A DNA stretch of 17,031 nucleotides from Chitinophagaceae bacterium. Lineage in GTDB: Bacteria > Bacteroidota > Bacteroidia > Chitinophagales > Chitinophagaceae. The notes beneath the pieces were generated by a model, which was given only the letters and a program-made list of their open reading frames with translations, searched no databases and was not told the DNA's origin. Positions 1 through 7,619 of the stretch are shown one piece after another. The stretch covers positions 1-17,031 of the forward strand of contig JAIPBY010000022.1 of NCBI GenBank assembly GCA_021738605.1. The letters run 5' to 3'. The translations under genes and the position numbers were made by a program. Numbering within the stretch: the stretch's first letter is position 1; each line of letters begins with the position of its first letter.

Positions 1-312
1 AAGGATTTCTATGACAAACATGGTGGAGGCGCCATTGTATTTGCAAGATTTCTTCCCATCATCAGAACTTTTGCTCCCATCATCGCAGGCATCGTTCGGA
101 TGGAAAAACACAAATTCACTTTTTACAATATCATTGGTTGTATCGCATGGGCCGTCATCATGCTCTTTGCAGGACACTATCTTTACAAGTTCTTCCTGAG
201 TCAATTTGGATTTGATCTCAAGGAAAGGTTGGAGCTGATTGTACTTGGAATTATCCTAGTTACCACCGCCCCAGTCATTATTAAATTGGTTGCAGGAGGA
301 AAGAAGAAATAG
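1..312 (+). CDS. DedA-family (VTT domain) membrane protein, C-terminal part
   Basis: The frame is open from base 1 to the TAG at 310-312, so only the last 103 residues are present and the start lies outside the window. The reading begins KDFYDKHGGG and continues into ARFLPIIRTFAPIIAG (residues 15-30 of the fragment). This is the F/R-x-x-P-x-x-R-T segment of the DedA/VTT family, where the arginine and proline sit in a re-entrant loop. It is followed by a bundle of hydrophobic helices (GCIAWAVIMLFAGHYLY, then IVLGIILVTTAPVIIKLV) and a lysine-rich tail. DedA proteins are inner-membrane proteins linked to lipid-carrier or phospholipid flipping and proton-motive-force homeostasis; the exact substrate cannot be read from this fragment. 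The MFS gene follows after 22 bases with no terminator, so the two are probably co-transcribed. Confidence 0.85.
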   Translation, partial: KDFYDKHGGGAIVFARFLPIIRTFAPIIAGIVRMEKHKFTFYNIIGCIAWAVIMLFAGHYLYKFFLSQFGFDLKERLELIVLGIILVTTAPVIIKLVAGGKKK

Positions 313-334
313 TCATCTTCATATCAAATAATCA

Positions 335-1579
335 ATGCTTATGTCCAATCAGTCCTTAAAAAGTCAATTTCTCAACCTGGCAGTCATTGTTGCCGCACTG
401 GGGTACTTTGTAGATATTTACGACTTGTTGCTTTTTACCATTGTCAGGGAGCCAAGTTTGATTGGCATCAACATTGGTGATGCAGATATCATGACGGCCA
501 GCATGAAGATCATCAACTGGCAGATGGTGGGCTTGCTCATTGGTGGTGTGCTGTGGGGTGTAATGGGAGACAAGCGGGGGCGACTCAGTGTATTGTTTGG
601 CTCTATCCTGCTTTATTCTGTTGCCAATTTTGCCACGGGCTACGTACAGACCGTAGACCAGTATGCCTGGTTGCGATTTGTTGCAGGGATTGGATTGGCC
701 GGTGAGCTGGGAGCCGGCATTACCCTGGTCAGTGAACTGATGCCACAGAAGAACAGGGGAGTAGTAACATCCTTTGTGGCGGGTGTCGGTTTGTTTGGTG
801 CCGTGTTTGCGTATTTTATTTACAAGACCACCAATGATTGGAGACTCTGTTACAAGATTGGCGGTGTATTGGGCATTTTTTTGCTGGTGCTGCGGATCAA
901 GGTCTCAGAGAGCGCCATCTTTAAAAGTATCGAGAGCAAGCATGTTTCCAAGGGGAACATCTTGATGTTTTTCAACAAGCGTTCCCGTTTCAAAAAATAT
1001 ATCCTTGCCATTTTGATCGGCTTGCCAACCTGGTTTGTGATAGGCATCATGCTAAACCTCAGCAATCGTTTTGCCAAAGATCTGTACGGGGAGAATGCTA
1101 TTGACTCAGGAGCCAGCATCATGTACGGATACATTGGCATTGCCTTGGGGGATATTGTGGTGGGATTGGTGAGCCAGCATTTTAAAAGCAGAAAAAAAGC
1201 ATTGTATATTTTTTATGCGATGACCATTCTGGGCATTGTTTATTTCTTCAGTCCGCTCAATAACAATGACTTTAGCATGTATGCTGTTTCATTGTACCTC
1301 GGCTTCTCCACAGGATTCTGGGCAATTTTTGTAACCATGGGTGCAGAGCATTTTGGCACCAATTTGCGGGCAACAGCAGCAACAACCATTCCGAATGTGG
1401 TTAGGGGGGCATTGCCATTGATGAATCTCTTGTTCAAGGATTATTTTCAGGTCAACCTGCAATGGACTATGTTGCAAAGTGCTATGGTGACTGGTGCTAT
1501 TGTGATGGTCATATCAGTTGTAGCCCTCATTTTTACAGAAGAAACATTCCATAAGGATTTGGATTTTATTGAAGAATAA
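335..1579 (+). CDS. MFS transporter
   Basis: A 414-residue polytopic membrane protein with the length and about 12 hydrophobic segments of the major facilitator superfamily. The signature loop between TM2 and TM3 is clear at residues 74-83 (WGVMGDKRGR, the G-x-x-x-D-[KR]-x-G-R motif A). A related acidic/aromatic patch lies in TM1 (GYFVDIYDLLLF, residues 23-34). An RFVAGIGLAGELGAGITLVSE segment matches TM4/TM5 of metabolite:proton symporter-like members. The substrate cannot be assigned; a small organic acid or sugar is only a guess. Two ATGs lie close together (335 and 341), and either could be the start. The gene follows the DedA-like gene by 22 bases, suggesting an operon, and ends at the shared terminator at 1581-1620. 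Confidence 0.85.
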   Translation: MLMSNQSLKSQFLNLAVIVAALGYFVDIYDLLLFTIVREPSLIGINIGDADIMTASMKIINWQMVGLLIGGVLWGVMGDKRGRLSVLFGSILLYSVANFATGYVQTVDQYAWLRFVAGIGLAGELGAGITLVSELMPQKNRGVVTSFVAGVGLFGAVFAYFIYKTTNDWRLCYKIGGVLGIFLLVLRIKVSESAIFKSIESKHVSKGNILMFFNKRSRFKKYILAILIGLPTWFVIGIMLNLSNRFAKDLYGENAIDSGASIMYGYIGIALGDIVVGLVSQHFKSRKKALYIFYAMTILGIVYFFSPLNNNDFSMYAVSLYLGFSTGFWAIFVTMGAEHFGTNLRATAATTIPNVVRGALPLMNLLFKDYFQVNLQWTMLQSAMVTGAIVMVISVVALIFTEETFHKDLDFIEE

Positions 1580-1580
1580 A

Positions 1581-1620
1581 AGCATAAAAAATGGGGTCAA
1601 GTAATCCTTGACCCCATGCT
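1581..1620. terminator. Bidirectional rho-independent terminator (MFS gene / mdh)
   Basis: A perfect 11-bp stem (1591-1601 pairs with 1607-1617, ATGGGGTCAAG) closes a 5-base loop. On the minus strand the stem is followed by five Ts, which suits mdh best. On the plus strand it is followed by the weaker GCTATTTCTT. It sits between two convergent genes, as expected for a shared terminator. Confidence 0.85.
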
Positions 1621-1625
1621 ATTTC

Positions 1626-1660
1626 TTCAACCTCTCAGCCTTCGGCTGACAAGTTCAACC
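1626..1660. repeat. Small hairpin flanked by 7-base direct repeats, mdh 3' side
   Basis: TCAGCC (1635-1640) and GGCTGA (1644-1649) form a 6-bp stem with a 3-base loop. The hairpin is bracketed by two copies of TTCAACC (1626-1632 and 1654-1660). It lies just past the mdh stop codon, before the main terminator. It may be a 3'-end stabilising hairpin; the function is unproven. Confidence 0.45.
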
Positions 1661-1664
1661 CTTT

Positions 1665-2588
1665 TTACCCCAGCACCTCATTCATCGACCTCACGGCAGC
1701 TGCACTTTTCTCAAAGGCTTCTTGCTCTGATGCAGTCAATTCAAGTGGAAGGATTTTCTCCCAGCCATTCTTTCCAATGGTAACGGGTACACCCAAGCAA
1801 ATGTCAGACTGACCATATTCGCCTTCCAGGGCAACGCAACATGTGAAGAGTTTTTTCTCATCCCTCAATATGCTTGAAACCAATGCCGCTCCGGCTGCAC
1901 CTGGTGCATACCATGCAGAAGTTCCAATCAGTTTGGTCAATGTTGCACCGCCCACCATGGTGTCCGCAACAACTTTCTCCTGCTGTTCAGCAGTCAAAAA
2001 CTGTGTAACGGGAATGCTGTTCCAGGTAGCCTTGCTGATCAATGGGATCATGGTTGTGTCGCCATGTCCACCAATAACAATGGCATTCAGGTCACTGGCG
2101 CTGCATCCCAGGTGTTGGGTAAGCTGGTATTTAAATCGGCTGCTGTCCAAGGTGCCACCCATTCCAATGATCCTGTGCTTTGGCAAACCGGTAGATTTCA
2201 ATGCCAGGTAAGTCATGGTATCCATCGGATTGCTGATCACGATGATGATGGTATTGGGTGAATATTTCAACACGTTCTCGCAAACAGTCTTTACGATTCC
2301 GGCATTTGTTCCAATCAGTTCTTCCCTGGTCATGCCTGGTTTGCGGGGGATACCAGAAGTGATCACCACCACGTCACTGTCTGCGGTTTTGGCGTAGTCG
2401 TTGGTAGATCCGGTGATAACGGTATCAAATCCAAGCAATGCTGCCGTCTGCTGCATGTCCTGGGCTTTTCCTTCTGCAAGACCTTCTTTGATGTCCAACA
2501 AAACAAGGTCTGTACATACTCCGGCGCGTGCGATATTGTCTGCACATGTTGCGCCAACAGCTCCTGCTCCAATTACGGTTACTTTCAT
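1665..2588 (-). CDS. mdh: Malate dehydrogenase, NAD-dependent (LDH-like type)
   Basis: The 307-residue product oxidises malate to oxaloacetate with NAD in the TCA cycle. The Rossmann loop GAGAVG is at residues 7-12, and D32 at the end of the second strand indicates NAD rather than NADP. The catalytic set is complete: the mobile loop has R82 and R88 (IPRKPGMTREEL; R82 selects dicarboxylic malate over lactate), then N120 (SNP), D148 and R151 (GGTLDSSRF) and the proton-relay H175 (GGHGD). The frame stays open further upstream to 2651. However, the promoter box at 2628-2635 lies inside that extension and MKVTVIGAGAVG is the usual N-terminus, so ATG 2588 is chosen. The gene is divergent from efp and ends at the 1581-1620 terminator. 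An LDH is the only real alternative, and R82 argues against it. Confidence 0.95.
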   Translation of the reverse strand: MKVTVIGAGAVGATCADNIARAGVCTDLVLLDIKEGLAEGKAQDMQQTAALLGFDTVITGSTNDYAKTADSDVVVITSGIPRKPGMTREELIGTNAGIVKTVCENVLKYSPNTIIIVISNPMDTMTYLALKSTGLPKHRIIGMGGTLDSSRFKYQLTQHLGCSASDLNAIVIGGHGDTTMIPLISKATWNSIPVTQFLTAEQQEKVVADTMVGGATLTKLIGTSAWYAPGAAGAALVSSILRDEKKLFTCCVALEGEYGQSDICLGVPVTIGKNGWEKILPLELTASEQEAFEKSAAAVRSMNEVLG

Positions 2589-2627
2589 TTTGTTTGTTTT
2601 TATATTGATAAGAGATTGTTTGCGGCG

Positions 2628-2635
2628 CAAAGGTA
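2628..2635 (-). promoter_or_regulatory. mdh promoter, -7 box
   Basis: Read on the minus strand this is TACCTTTG, an exact match to the Bacteroidota TAnnTTTG box, 39 bases before the mdh ATG. A TTTGG lies only 12 bases upstream (2652-2648), shorter than the usual ~19-base spacing, so the -33 element is uncertain. Confidence 0.6.
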
Positions 2636-2658
2636 TGATGTTATTTGCCAAATTGGAT

Positions 2659-2666
2659 TACCTTTG
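2659..2666 (+). promoter_or_regulatory. efp promoter, -7 box
   Basis: An exact TACCTTTG, 18 bases before the efp ATG. A normal -33 TTG at ~19 bases is not evident. The box mirrors the mdh box on the other strand, with 23 bases between them. Confidence 0.65.
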
Positions 2667-2684
2667 CCTCCTCAAAACATAGTT

Positions 2685-3251
2685 ATGGCAAATACATCGG
2701 ATATTTCAAGGGGTATGATCGTCAAGCTTGACGGCAGTCTTTATACAATCATCGAGTTCGGCGAAAACAAAACAGCAAGGGCAGCAGCCAAGGTTTGGGC
2801 CAAGCTCAAGGGGGTAGACAACAGTCGCTCTATTGAGAAGACCTGGAACAGTGGCGACACCATCTATCCGGTAAGGGTTGAAAGGAAGAGTTACCAGTAT
2901 CTTTATAAAGATGATACCGGCTACAGTTTCATGGACAATGAAACCTTCGAGCAGATTGCTGTGGCAGAAGCCCTGGTTGATGCCCCCCAGTTCCTGACCG
3001 AAGACCAAGAAGTTTCTGTGCTGATCAATACCGAAACAGACATGCCCATGAGCGTTGAACTACCTGATAAGGTTGTTTCCAAGGTAACCTATTCTGAGCC
3101 TGGTCTCAGGGGAGATACTGCCACCAGGACACTGAAACCAGCGACTGTTGCAACAGGCGCTACGGTGATGGTTCCACTTTTTGTGAATGAGGGAGATGTG
3201 ATCAGAATCAATACCAAAACTGGTGAGTATATCGAAAGAGTGAAAGATTAG
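2685..3251 (+). CDS. efp: Translation elongation factor P, arginine-32 loop type
   Basis: A 188-residue protein of normal EF-P length. It binds ribosomes stalled at polyproline and helps peptide-bond formation. The N-terminal KOW-like domain is followed by two OB domains; the C-terminus TYSEPGLRGDTATR...GDVIRINTKTGEYIERVKD is the conserved family signature. The tip of the first domain, which reaches the peptidyl-transferase centre, reads ENKTARAAA (residues 27-35). The common K-P-G-K-G with its modified lysine is replaced, and R32 is at the tip. This matches the layout of the Pseudomonas/Shewanella rhamnosylated type (NKSGRNAA, R32). No earP glycosyltransferase gene is adjacent: mdh lies upstream and accB downstream. 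The start at 2685 is chosen because upstream in-frame codons overlap the promoter box and MANTSDISRGM fits the family. The gene ends before the 3287-3318 terminator. Confidence 0.95.
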   Translation: MANTSDISRGMIVKLDGSLYTIIEFGENKTARAAAKVWAKLKGVDNSRSIEKTWNSGDTIYPVRVERKSYQYLYKDDTGYSFMDNETFEQIAVAEALVDAPQFLTEDQEVSVLINTETDMPMSVELPDKVVSKVTYSEPGLRGDTATRTLKPATVATGATVMVPLFVNEGDVIRINTKTGEYIERVKD

Positions 3252-3286
3252 TTTTTACTATATTTTGGTCTTTTTGGCCATATTTT

Positions 3287-3318
3287 ACCCCGATTTTTAA
3301 TTAAATCGGGGTTTTTTA
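3287..3318 (+). terminator. efp rho-independent terminator
   Basis: A 10-bp stem, ACCCCGATTT (3287-3296) with AAATCGGGGT (3303-3312), with a 6-base loop and a run of six Ts, 35 bases after the efp stop. An outer pair, TTTTGGCC (3272-3279) with GGCCAAAA (3329-3336), could extend the fold. Confidence 0.85.
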
Positions 3319-3341
3319 TTCAAAAAAAGGCCAAAATTTAA

Positions 3342-3373
3342 TTTGGTCAAAAACCAATTTTACCCCACCTTTA
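3342..3373 (+). promoter_or_regulatory. accB promoter candidate
   Basis: TTTGG at 3342-3346, then 19 bases, then CACCTTTA at 3366-3373. The -7 box has two mismatches to TAnnTTTG, but the spacing is the classic Bacteroidota one. The -33 element lies inside a small hairpin (TTGGT 3343-3347 with ACCAA 3353-3357). Confidence 0.5.
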
Positions 3374-3403
3374 CGCCCCGGATTAACCAAAAAAAATAAC
3401 AAC

Positions 3404-3862
3404 ATGGACCTCAAACAAATTCAGGATCTTGTCAAGATGGTTAACAAGTCCAACATCAGTGAACTGACCATAGAAGAAAAGGATATCAAAATTACAATCA
3501 AGCAGAAGGAAGATAAGTATGTAACTGCAGCACCTGTTCAACAGGCACTGGCTGTTGCAGCGCCCCCAGTTGCAGCTGCACTAGCAACCCCTGCTGCAGC
3601 GCCTGCACCAGCTGCAAGCAACCTGATCACCATCAAGAGCCCAATGATTGGGACTTTTTACCGCAGGCCTTCCCCTGACAAGCCCAATTTGGTGGACGAG
3701 GGAGATGAAGTGAGGTCAGGTAAAGTGGTTTGTATCATTGAAGCCATGAAGCTTTTCAATGAAATTGAAAGTGAGATCAGTGGTAAAATAGTCAAGGTTT
3801 TGGTGGAAGATTCGACACCGGTTGAGTTTGATCAACCGCTGTTTCTTGTAGAGCCTGCATAG
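3404..3862 (+). CDS. accB: Biotin carboxyl carrier protein of acetyl-CoA carboxylase
   Basis: The 152-residue BCCP carries biotin between the carboxylase and carboxyltransferase halves of acetyl-CoA carboxylase, the first step of fatty-acid synthesis. The N-terminal part (residues 1-40) is a helical charged segment. Residues 42-75 are a flexible Ala/Pro/Val linker. The C-terminal biotinyl domain (about 76-152) begins IKSPMIGTFYRRPSPD and contains the biotinylation motif E-A-M-K-L with the target lysine at K116. The 'thumb' segment typical of AccB (YRRPSPDKPNLVDEGD) is present, which separates it from simple lipoyl or decarboxylase carriers. accC follows after 43 bases with no terminator, so the two form the usual accBC operon. 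accA and accD are not in this window. Confidence 0.96.
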   Translation: MDLKQIQDLVKMVNKSNISELTIEEKDIKITIKQKEDKYVTAAPVQQALAVAAPPVAAALATPAAAPAPAASNLITIKSPMIGTFYRRPSPDKPNLVDEGDEVRSGKVVCIIEAMKLFNEIESEISGKIVKVLVEDSTPVEFDQPLFLVEPA

Positions 3863-3905
3863 TCCATTGCATATTGGCTTGATTTCATTCATTTAAATTG
3901 TAGGC

Positions 3906-5264
3906 ATGACCAAAGATTCCAAAAAGAGTTTCAATAAGATACTGATTGCAAACAGGGGAGAAATAGCCCTTCGTGTGATAAGAACCTGCAGGGAAATGGG
4001 CATCAAGACTGTTGCTGTATATTCTACCGCAGACAAGGATAGCCTTCATGTCAAGTTTGCTGATGAGGCAGTTTGCATCGGCAGGCCATCCAGCGCAGAT
4101 TCCTATCTGAATATTCCACACCTCATGGCAGCCATGGAGATCACCAATGCGGATGCAGTGCATCCAGGATATGGCTTTTTGGCTGAAAATGCCAAGTTTG
4201 CTGAAATCTGTGGTGAGCATGGTGTGAAATTCATCGGTCCTACTCCAGATCAGATCAGGTCAATGGGGGACAAAATCACTGCAAAGGAAACCATGATCAA
4301 GGCAGGTGTTCCTGTTGTTCCCGGAAGTGGGGGATTGTTGGGTAGTGTAGAGGAAGCAAAGGTGATTGCAAAAGAAATAACCTATCCTGTAATCCTGAAG
4401 GCTACTGCTGGTGGTGGTGGAAAGGGAATGAGGGTTGTTTGGCAAGAAAGCGAAATTGAAAAAGCGTATAATACTGCAAAGGCAGAGGCTTTGGCATCTT
4501 TCAAAAATGATGGCGTCTACATGGAAAAATTTGTAGAAGAGCCAAGGCATATTGAAATTCAGGTTGCCGGTGATCGTTATGGTACCGTTTGCCACATGAG
4601 TGAAAGAGACTGTTCCATTCAACGCCGCCACCAAAAATTGGTAGAGGAGTCACCCTCACCCTTCATGACAGATGAGTTGCGTGAACGCATGGGTGCCGCT
4701 GCTGTAAAAGCAGCTCAGGCCATCGGTTATGAAAGTGTAGGTACCATTGAATTCCTTGTAGACAAGCACAGGAATTTCTATTTCATGGAAATGAATACAA
4801 GGATCCAGGTTGAGCATTGTGTAACAGAAGAAGTTACCAACTTTGACCTTATCAAGGAACAAATTAAAATTGCTGCCGGAGAACCCATTTCAGGAAAACA
4901 TTATTTTCCAGAAATGCATGCCATAGAATGCCGCATCAATGCAGAGGATCCATACAATGATTTTCGTCCAAGCCCCGGTAAAATCACTGTCCTTCATCAG
5001 CCCGGAGGCCATGGCATAAGGATAGATTCTCACGTATATGCTGGTTATGTCATCCCTCCTTATTATGATTCAATGATTGCCAAAATCATTGCAGTGGCAA
5101 GGACCCGCAAAGAAGCCATTGATACCATGAGCAGGGCCTTGAGTGAATATGTGATTGAAGGTGTCAAGACCACCATTCCATTCCATCAACAACTGATGCG
5201 CAACGAGGATTTCATCAAGGGAAATTTCACTACAAAATTCCTTGAAACATTCAAGATGCAATAA
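3906..5264 (+). CDS. accC: Biotin carboxylase subunit of acetyl-CoA carboxylase
   Basis: The 452-residue enzyme carboxylates the biotin on AccB using ATP and bicarbonate. The order is the standard one. The N-terminal pre-ATP-grasp domain starts KILIANRGEIALRVIRTCREMG (residues 11-32) and HPGYGFLAEN follows at 86-95. The ATP-grasp domain has the glycine-rich lid AGGGGKGM (168-175) and CSIQRRHQK (236-244). The active-site strand is EMNTRIQVEH (295-304), with E295, R299 and E303, and R343 lies in ECRINAEDP. After EH the near-universal proline is a cysteine (C305). The start MTKDSKKSFNKILIANRGE is the first ATG after accB; it has no Shine-Dalgarno, as elsewhere in the window. The length fits AccC, with no fused carrier domain. 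The gene ends at a strong terminator. Confidence 0.96.
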   Translation: MTKDSKKSFNKILIANRGEIALRVIRTCREMGIKTVAVYSTADKDSLHVKFADEAVCIGRPSSADSYLNIPHLMAAMEITNADAVHPGYGFLAENAKFAEICGEHGVKFIGPTPDQIRSMGDKITAKETMIKAGVPVVPGSGGLLGSVEEAKVIAKEITYPVILKATAGGGGKGMRVVWQESEIEKAYNTAKAEALASFKNDGVYMEKFVEEPRHIEIQVAGDRYGTVCHMSERDCSIQRRHQKLVEESPSPFMTDELRERMGAAAVKAAQAIGYESVGTIEFLVDKHRNFYFMEMNTRIQVEHCVTEEVTNFDLIKEQIKIAAGEPISGKHYFPEMHAIECRINAEDPYNDFRPSPGKITVLHQPGGHGIRIDSHVYAGYVIPPYYDSMIAKIIAVARTRKEAIDTMSRALSEYVIEGVKTTIPFHQQLMRNEDFIKGNFTTKFLETFKMQ

Positions 5265-5290
5265 TCGACTAATCAACTTTCTATAAAGTA

Positions 5291-5317
5291 AAAGCCCCGC
5301 AAATGCGGGGCTTTCTT
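5291..5317. terminator. Bidirectional terminator (accC / glnN)
   Basis: A 10-bp GC-rich stem, AAAGCCCCGC (5291-5300) with GCGGGGCTTT (5305-5314), with a 4-base loop. It lies 26 bases after the accC stop and 19 bases beyond the glnN stop on the other strand, so it can serve both convergent genes. Confidence 0.9.
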
Positions 5318-5336
5318 ATTGTGGGATCTTGTGCGA

Positions 5337-7529
5337 TTAGCGCAAGAACAAGAGCTCTCTGTATTTTGGAAGTTCCCACTCTGAATCGTCAACAAGTAAT
5401 TCAAGCTTGTCTACTGAGTAGCGGATTTCATCAAAATAAGGTTTCACTTTCTCGCAATAAGCGATGGCCTTTTCTCTTGAAGTGGCAAGGGCATTGGCCG
5501 CTTTTCTTGCTTCGGTCATCTCTTCAGCCAAAACCTGAACCTTGTTGATATGCTCTGAAATCTCAACAAGAATATTCATCTGGGCCTTGTATCCATCTGC
5601 AGGAATTCCTACATCTTTCAATCCTTTGATGTTTTCAAGAAGTACATTTTGATAGCGGATAGATGCAGGCAGGATGTGGTTTCCAGCAAGGTCTCCAATT
5701 ACACGCCCTTCAATCTGCACATACTTGATGTATTTTTCCAGTTCAATCTCATGGCGCGCCTCCAATTCAACATGGGACAACACCTTGTGTTTGTGGAAAA
5801 GGTGCTTGGCCTTGTCTGTAACCAGTGAATCCAATGCCAGTGGGGTAGTCTTGAGGTTGGGCAATCCACGCCTTGCAGCTTCTTCCTGCCACTCATCACT
5901 GTATCCATCTCCTTCAAACAATACCGCTTTTGAGGCTTTGATGTAATTTTTGAGGATTTGCATGATGGCTACTTCTTTCTTGTCTCCTTTTTCGATCAAG
6001 GCGTCAACCTCAATTTTGAAAGAGCTTAAGGTCTCAGCCATGATGGTATTCAGAATAGTCATATTGTAGCCGCAGTTTGCAGAAGATCCAACGGCACGGA
6101 ATTCAAATTTGTTTCCAGTAAATGCAAATGGTGAAGTCCTGTTCCTGTCAGTATTGTCAAGCAACAATTCAGGAATGTTCTTGTGGATGTCAAGCTTCAA
6201 CATCACCTCATCCTGCTCGTCAAATTTATCACCAACACGCTCTTCTACTGCATTCAATACCTTGGTGAGGTATCCACCGATATAAGCAGAGATGATGGCC
6301 GGAGGGGCTTCGTTTGCGCCCAGGCGGTGGTCATTGCCTGCTGATGCGATGGCCGCACGGAGAAGGTCTGCATGATCATGAACGGCCTTGATGGTGTTCA
6401 CAAAAAATGCAAGGAACATAAGGTTTGTTTTTGGCGTCTTTCCGGGCGCAAGCAGGTTAATTCCTGTGTCAGTTGCCATGCTCCAGTTATTGTGCTTGCC
6501 GCTTCCGTTGATGCCAGCAAAAGGTTTCTCGTGTAACAATACACGGAGTTTGTGGCGCTTGGCTACACGGGTCATCACATCCATCAACAAGGTGTTGTGG
6601 TCAACCGCAAGATTCAGTTCTTCGAAAATGGGAGCACACTCAAACTGTGCAGGAGCTACTTCATTGTGACGGGTGCGGAGTGGAATTCCGAGCCTGTAGG
6701 ATTCATATTCAAAATCCCTCATGAAAGCATAAACCCTTTCAGGAATGGCGCCAAAATAATGGTCTTCCAATTGTTGTCCTTTGGCAGGAGAGTGACCGAA
6801 AACGGTTCTTCCTGTCATGATCAGATCAGGTCGTGCATTGGCCAGGCCCTCATCAATCACAAAATACTCCTGTTCCCATCCAAGGGTTGCAGTAACCTTG
6901 CCTACGTTCTTGTCAAAGTAGTGGCATACATCAACGGCTGCCTTGTTCAGGGAGTCAATTGATTTCAGCAAAGGAGCCTTGTAGTCAAGACATTCGCCGG
7001 TATATGAAACAAAGATGGTTGGTACGCAGAGGGTAAGGCCTTGTCCGATGTTCATGATAAAAGCCGGAGATGTTGGGTCCCAGGCGGTATAACCACGGGC
7101 CTCGAAAGTTGCACGGATGCCACCACTTGGGAAAGAAGAAGCATCAGGCTCCTGCTGGGTGAGTGCATTTCCATCAAACTCTTCTATGGCAGAACCATCA
7201 CCCTTTAGGGTAAAAAATGAATCATGCTTTTCTGCAGATGTACCGGTAAGTGGCTGGAACCAATGCGTGTAATGGGTAACGCCTTTTCCTTGTGCCCATT
7301 GTCTCATACCTGCAGCGATCTGGCCCGCTGCGCTTCTGTCAATTTTTTGTCCGGTTTTGATGGAGCTTACCAAACTCTTGTAAGCATCGTCGCTCAGGAA
7401 CTCCCTTGCAGTCTTTAAGGTAAAAACATTTTCACCAAAGATATCAGTAATCTTGGCTGGACTTTCAACGCTCACTTCTCCATTGACGGAAGTAAGGTTG
7501 TCAATTGCTTTGAAACGTAATGATTGCAT
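5337..7529 (-). CDS. glnN: Glutamine synthetase type III
   Basis: The 730-residue enzyme makes glutamine from glutamate, ammonia and ATP. This is the long GSIII form found in Bacteroidota and cyanobacteria, well above the ~470 residues of GSI. GSIII hallmarks are visible: an N-terminal segment ending in ARGYTAWDPTSPAFIM, then TLGWEQEYFVID (metal/glutamate site). Next come RTRHNEVAPAQFECAPIFEE, HEKPFAGINGSGKHNNWSM (catalytic-core strand) and RTSPFAFTGNKFEFRAVGSSAN (ATP and ammonium-site region). A C-terminal helical extension, VEISEHINKVQVLAEEMTEARKAAN, follows. Two in-frame ATGs exist; MQSLRFKAIDNL at 7529 is chosen because the promoter candidate overlaps the upstream one (7553). The gene is divergent from purL across a 264-base gap with phased TATAAAT sites, a likely place for nitrogen control. 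Confidence 0.95.
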   Translation of the reverse strand: MQSLRFKAIDNLTSVNGEVSVESPAKITDIFGENVFTLKTAREFLSDDAYKSLVSSIKTGQKIDRSAAGQIAAGMRQWAQGKGVTHYTHWFQPLTGTSAEKHDSFFTLKGDGSAIEEFDGNALTQQEPDASSFPSGGIRATFEARGYTAWDPTSPAFIMNIGQGLTLCVPTIFVSYTGECLDYKAPLLKSIDSLNKAAVDVCHYFDKNVGKVTATLGWEQEYFVIDEGLANARPDLIMTGRTVFGHSPAKGQQLEDHYFGAIPERVYAFMRDFEYESYRLGIPLRTRHNEVAPAQFECAPIFEELNLAVDHNTLLMDVMTRVAKRHKLRVLLHEKPFAGINGSGKHNNWSMATDTGINLLAPGKTPKTNLMFLAFFVNTIKAVHDHADLLRAAIASAGNDHRLGANEAPPAIISAYIGGYLTKVLNAVEERVGDKFDEQDEVMLKLDIHKNIPELLLDNTDRNRTSPFAFTGNKFEFRAVGSSANCGYNMTILNTIMAETLSSFKIEVDALIEKGDKKEVAIMQILKNYIKASKAVLFEGDGYSDEWQEEAARRGLPNLKTTPLALDSLVTDKAKHLFHKHKVLSHVELEARHEIELEKYIKYVQIEGRVIGDLAGNHILPASIRYQNVLLENIKGLKDVGIPADGYKAQMNILVEISEHINKVQVLAEEMTEARKAANALATSREKAIAYCEKVKPYFDEIRYSVDKLELLVDDSEWELPKYRELLFLR

Positions 7530-7550
7530 ATTTGTGGATTTTTGAAGACA

Positions 7551-7581
7551 CAAAATTCACGAAAATCATCCGAACGAGCAA
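7551..7581 (-). promoter_or_regulatory. glnN promoter candidate
   Basis: On the minus strand TTG (7581-7579), then 20 bases, then GAATTTTG (7558-7551), one mismatch from TAnnTTTG. The box ends 21 bases before the glnN ATG. Confidence 0.5.
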
Positions 7582-7619
7582 TTATTTTCTCAAATTCCTT
7601 CATTTTGTTGGTGGTTCTG

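Noticed and set aside
3262..3366. Possible CRISPR-like repeat unit in the efp-accB gap
   Set aside because: Only two imperfect copies with unequal spacing and no cas genes nearby; reported instead as a paired repeat.
6552..6962. 136-codon plus-strand frame inside glnN
   Set aside because: It is antisense to conserved GSIII motifs and has no recognisable domain or start signals.
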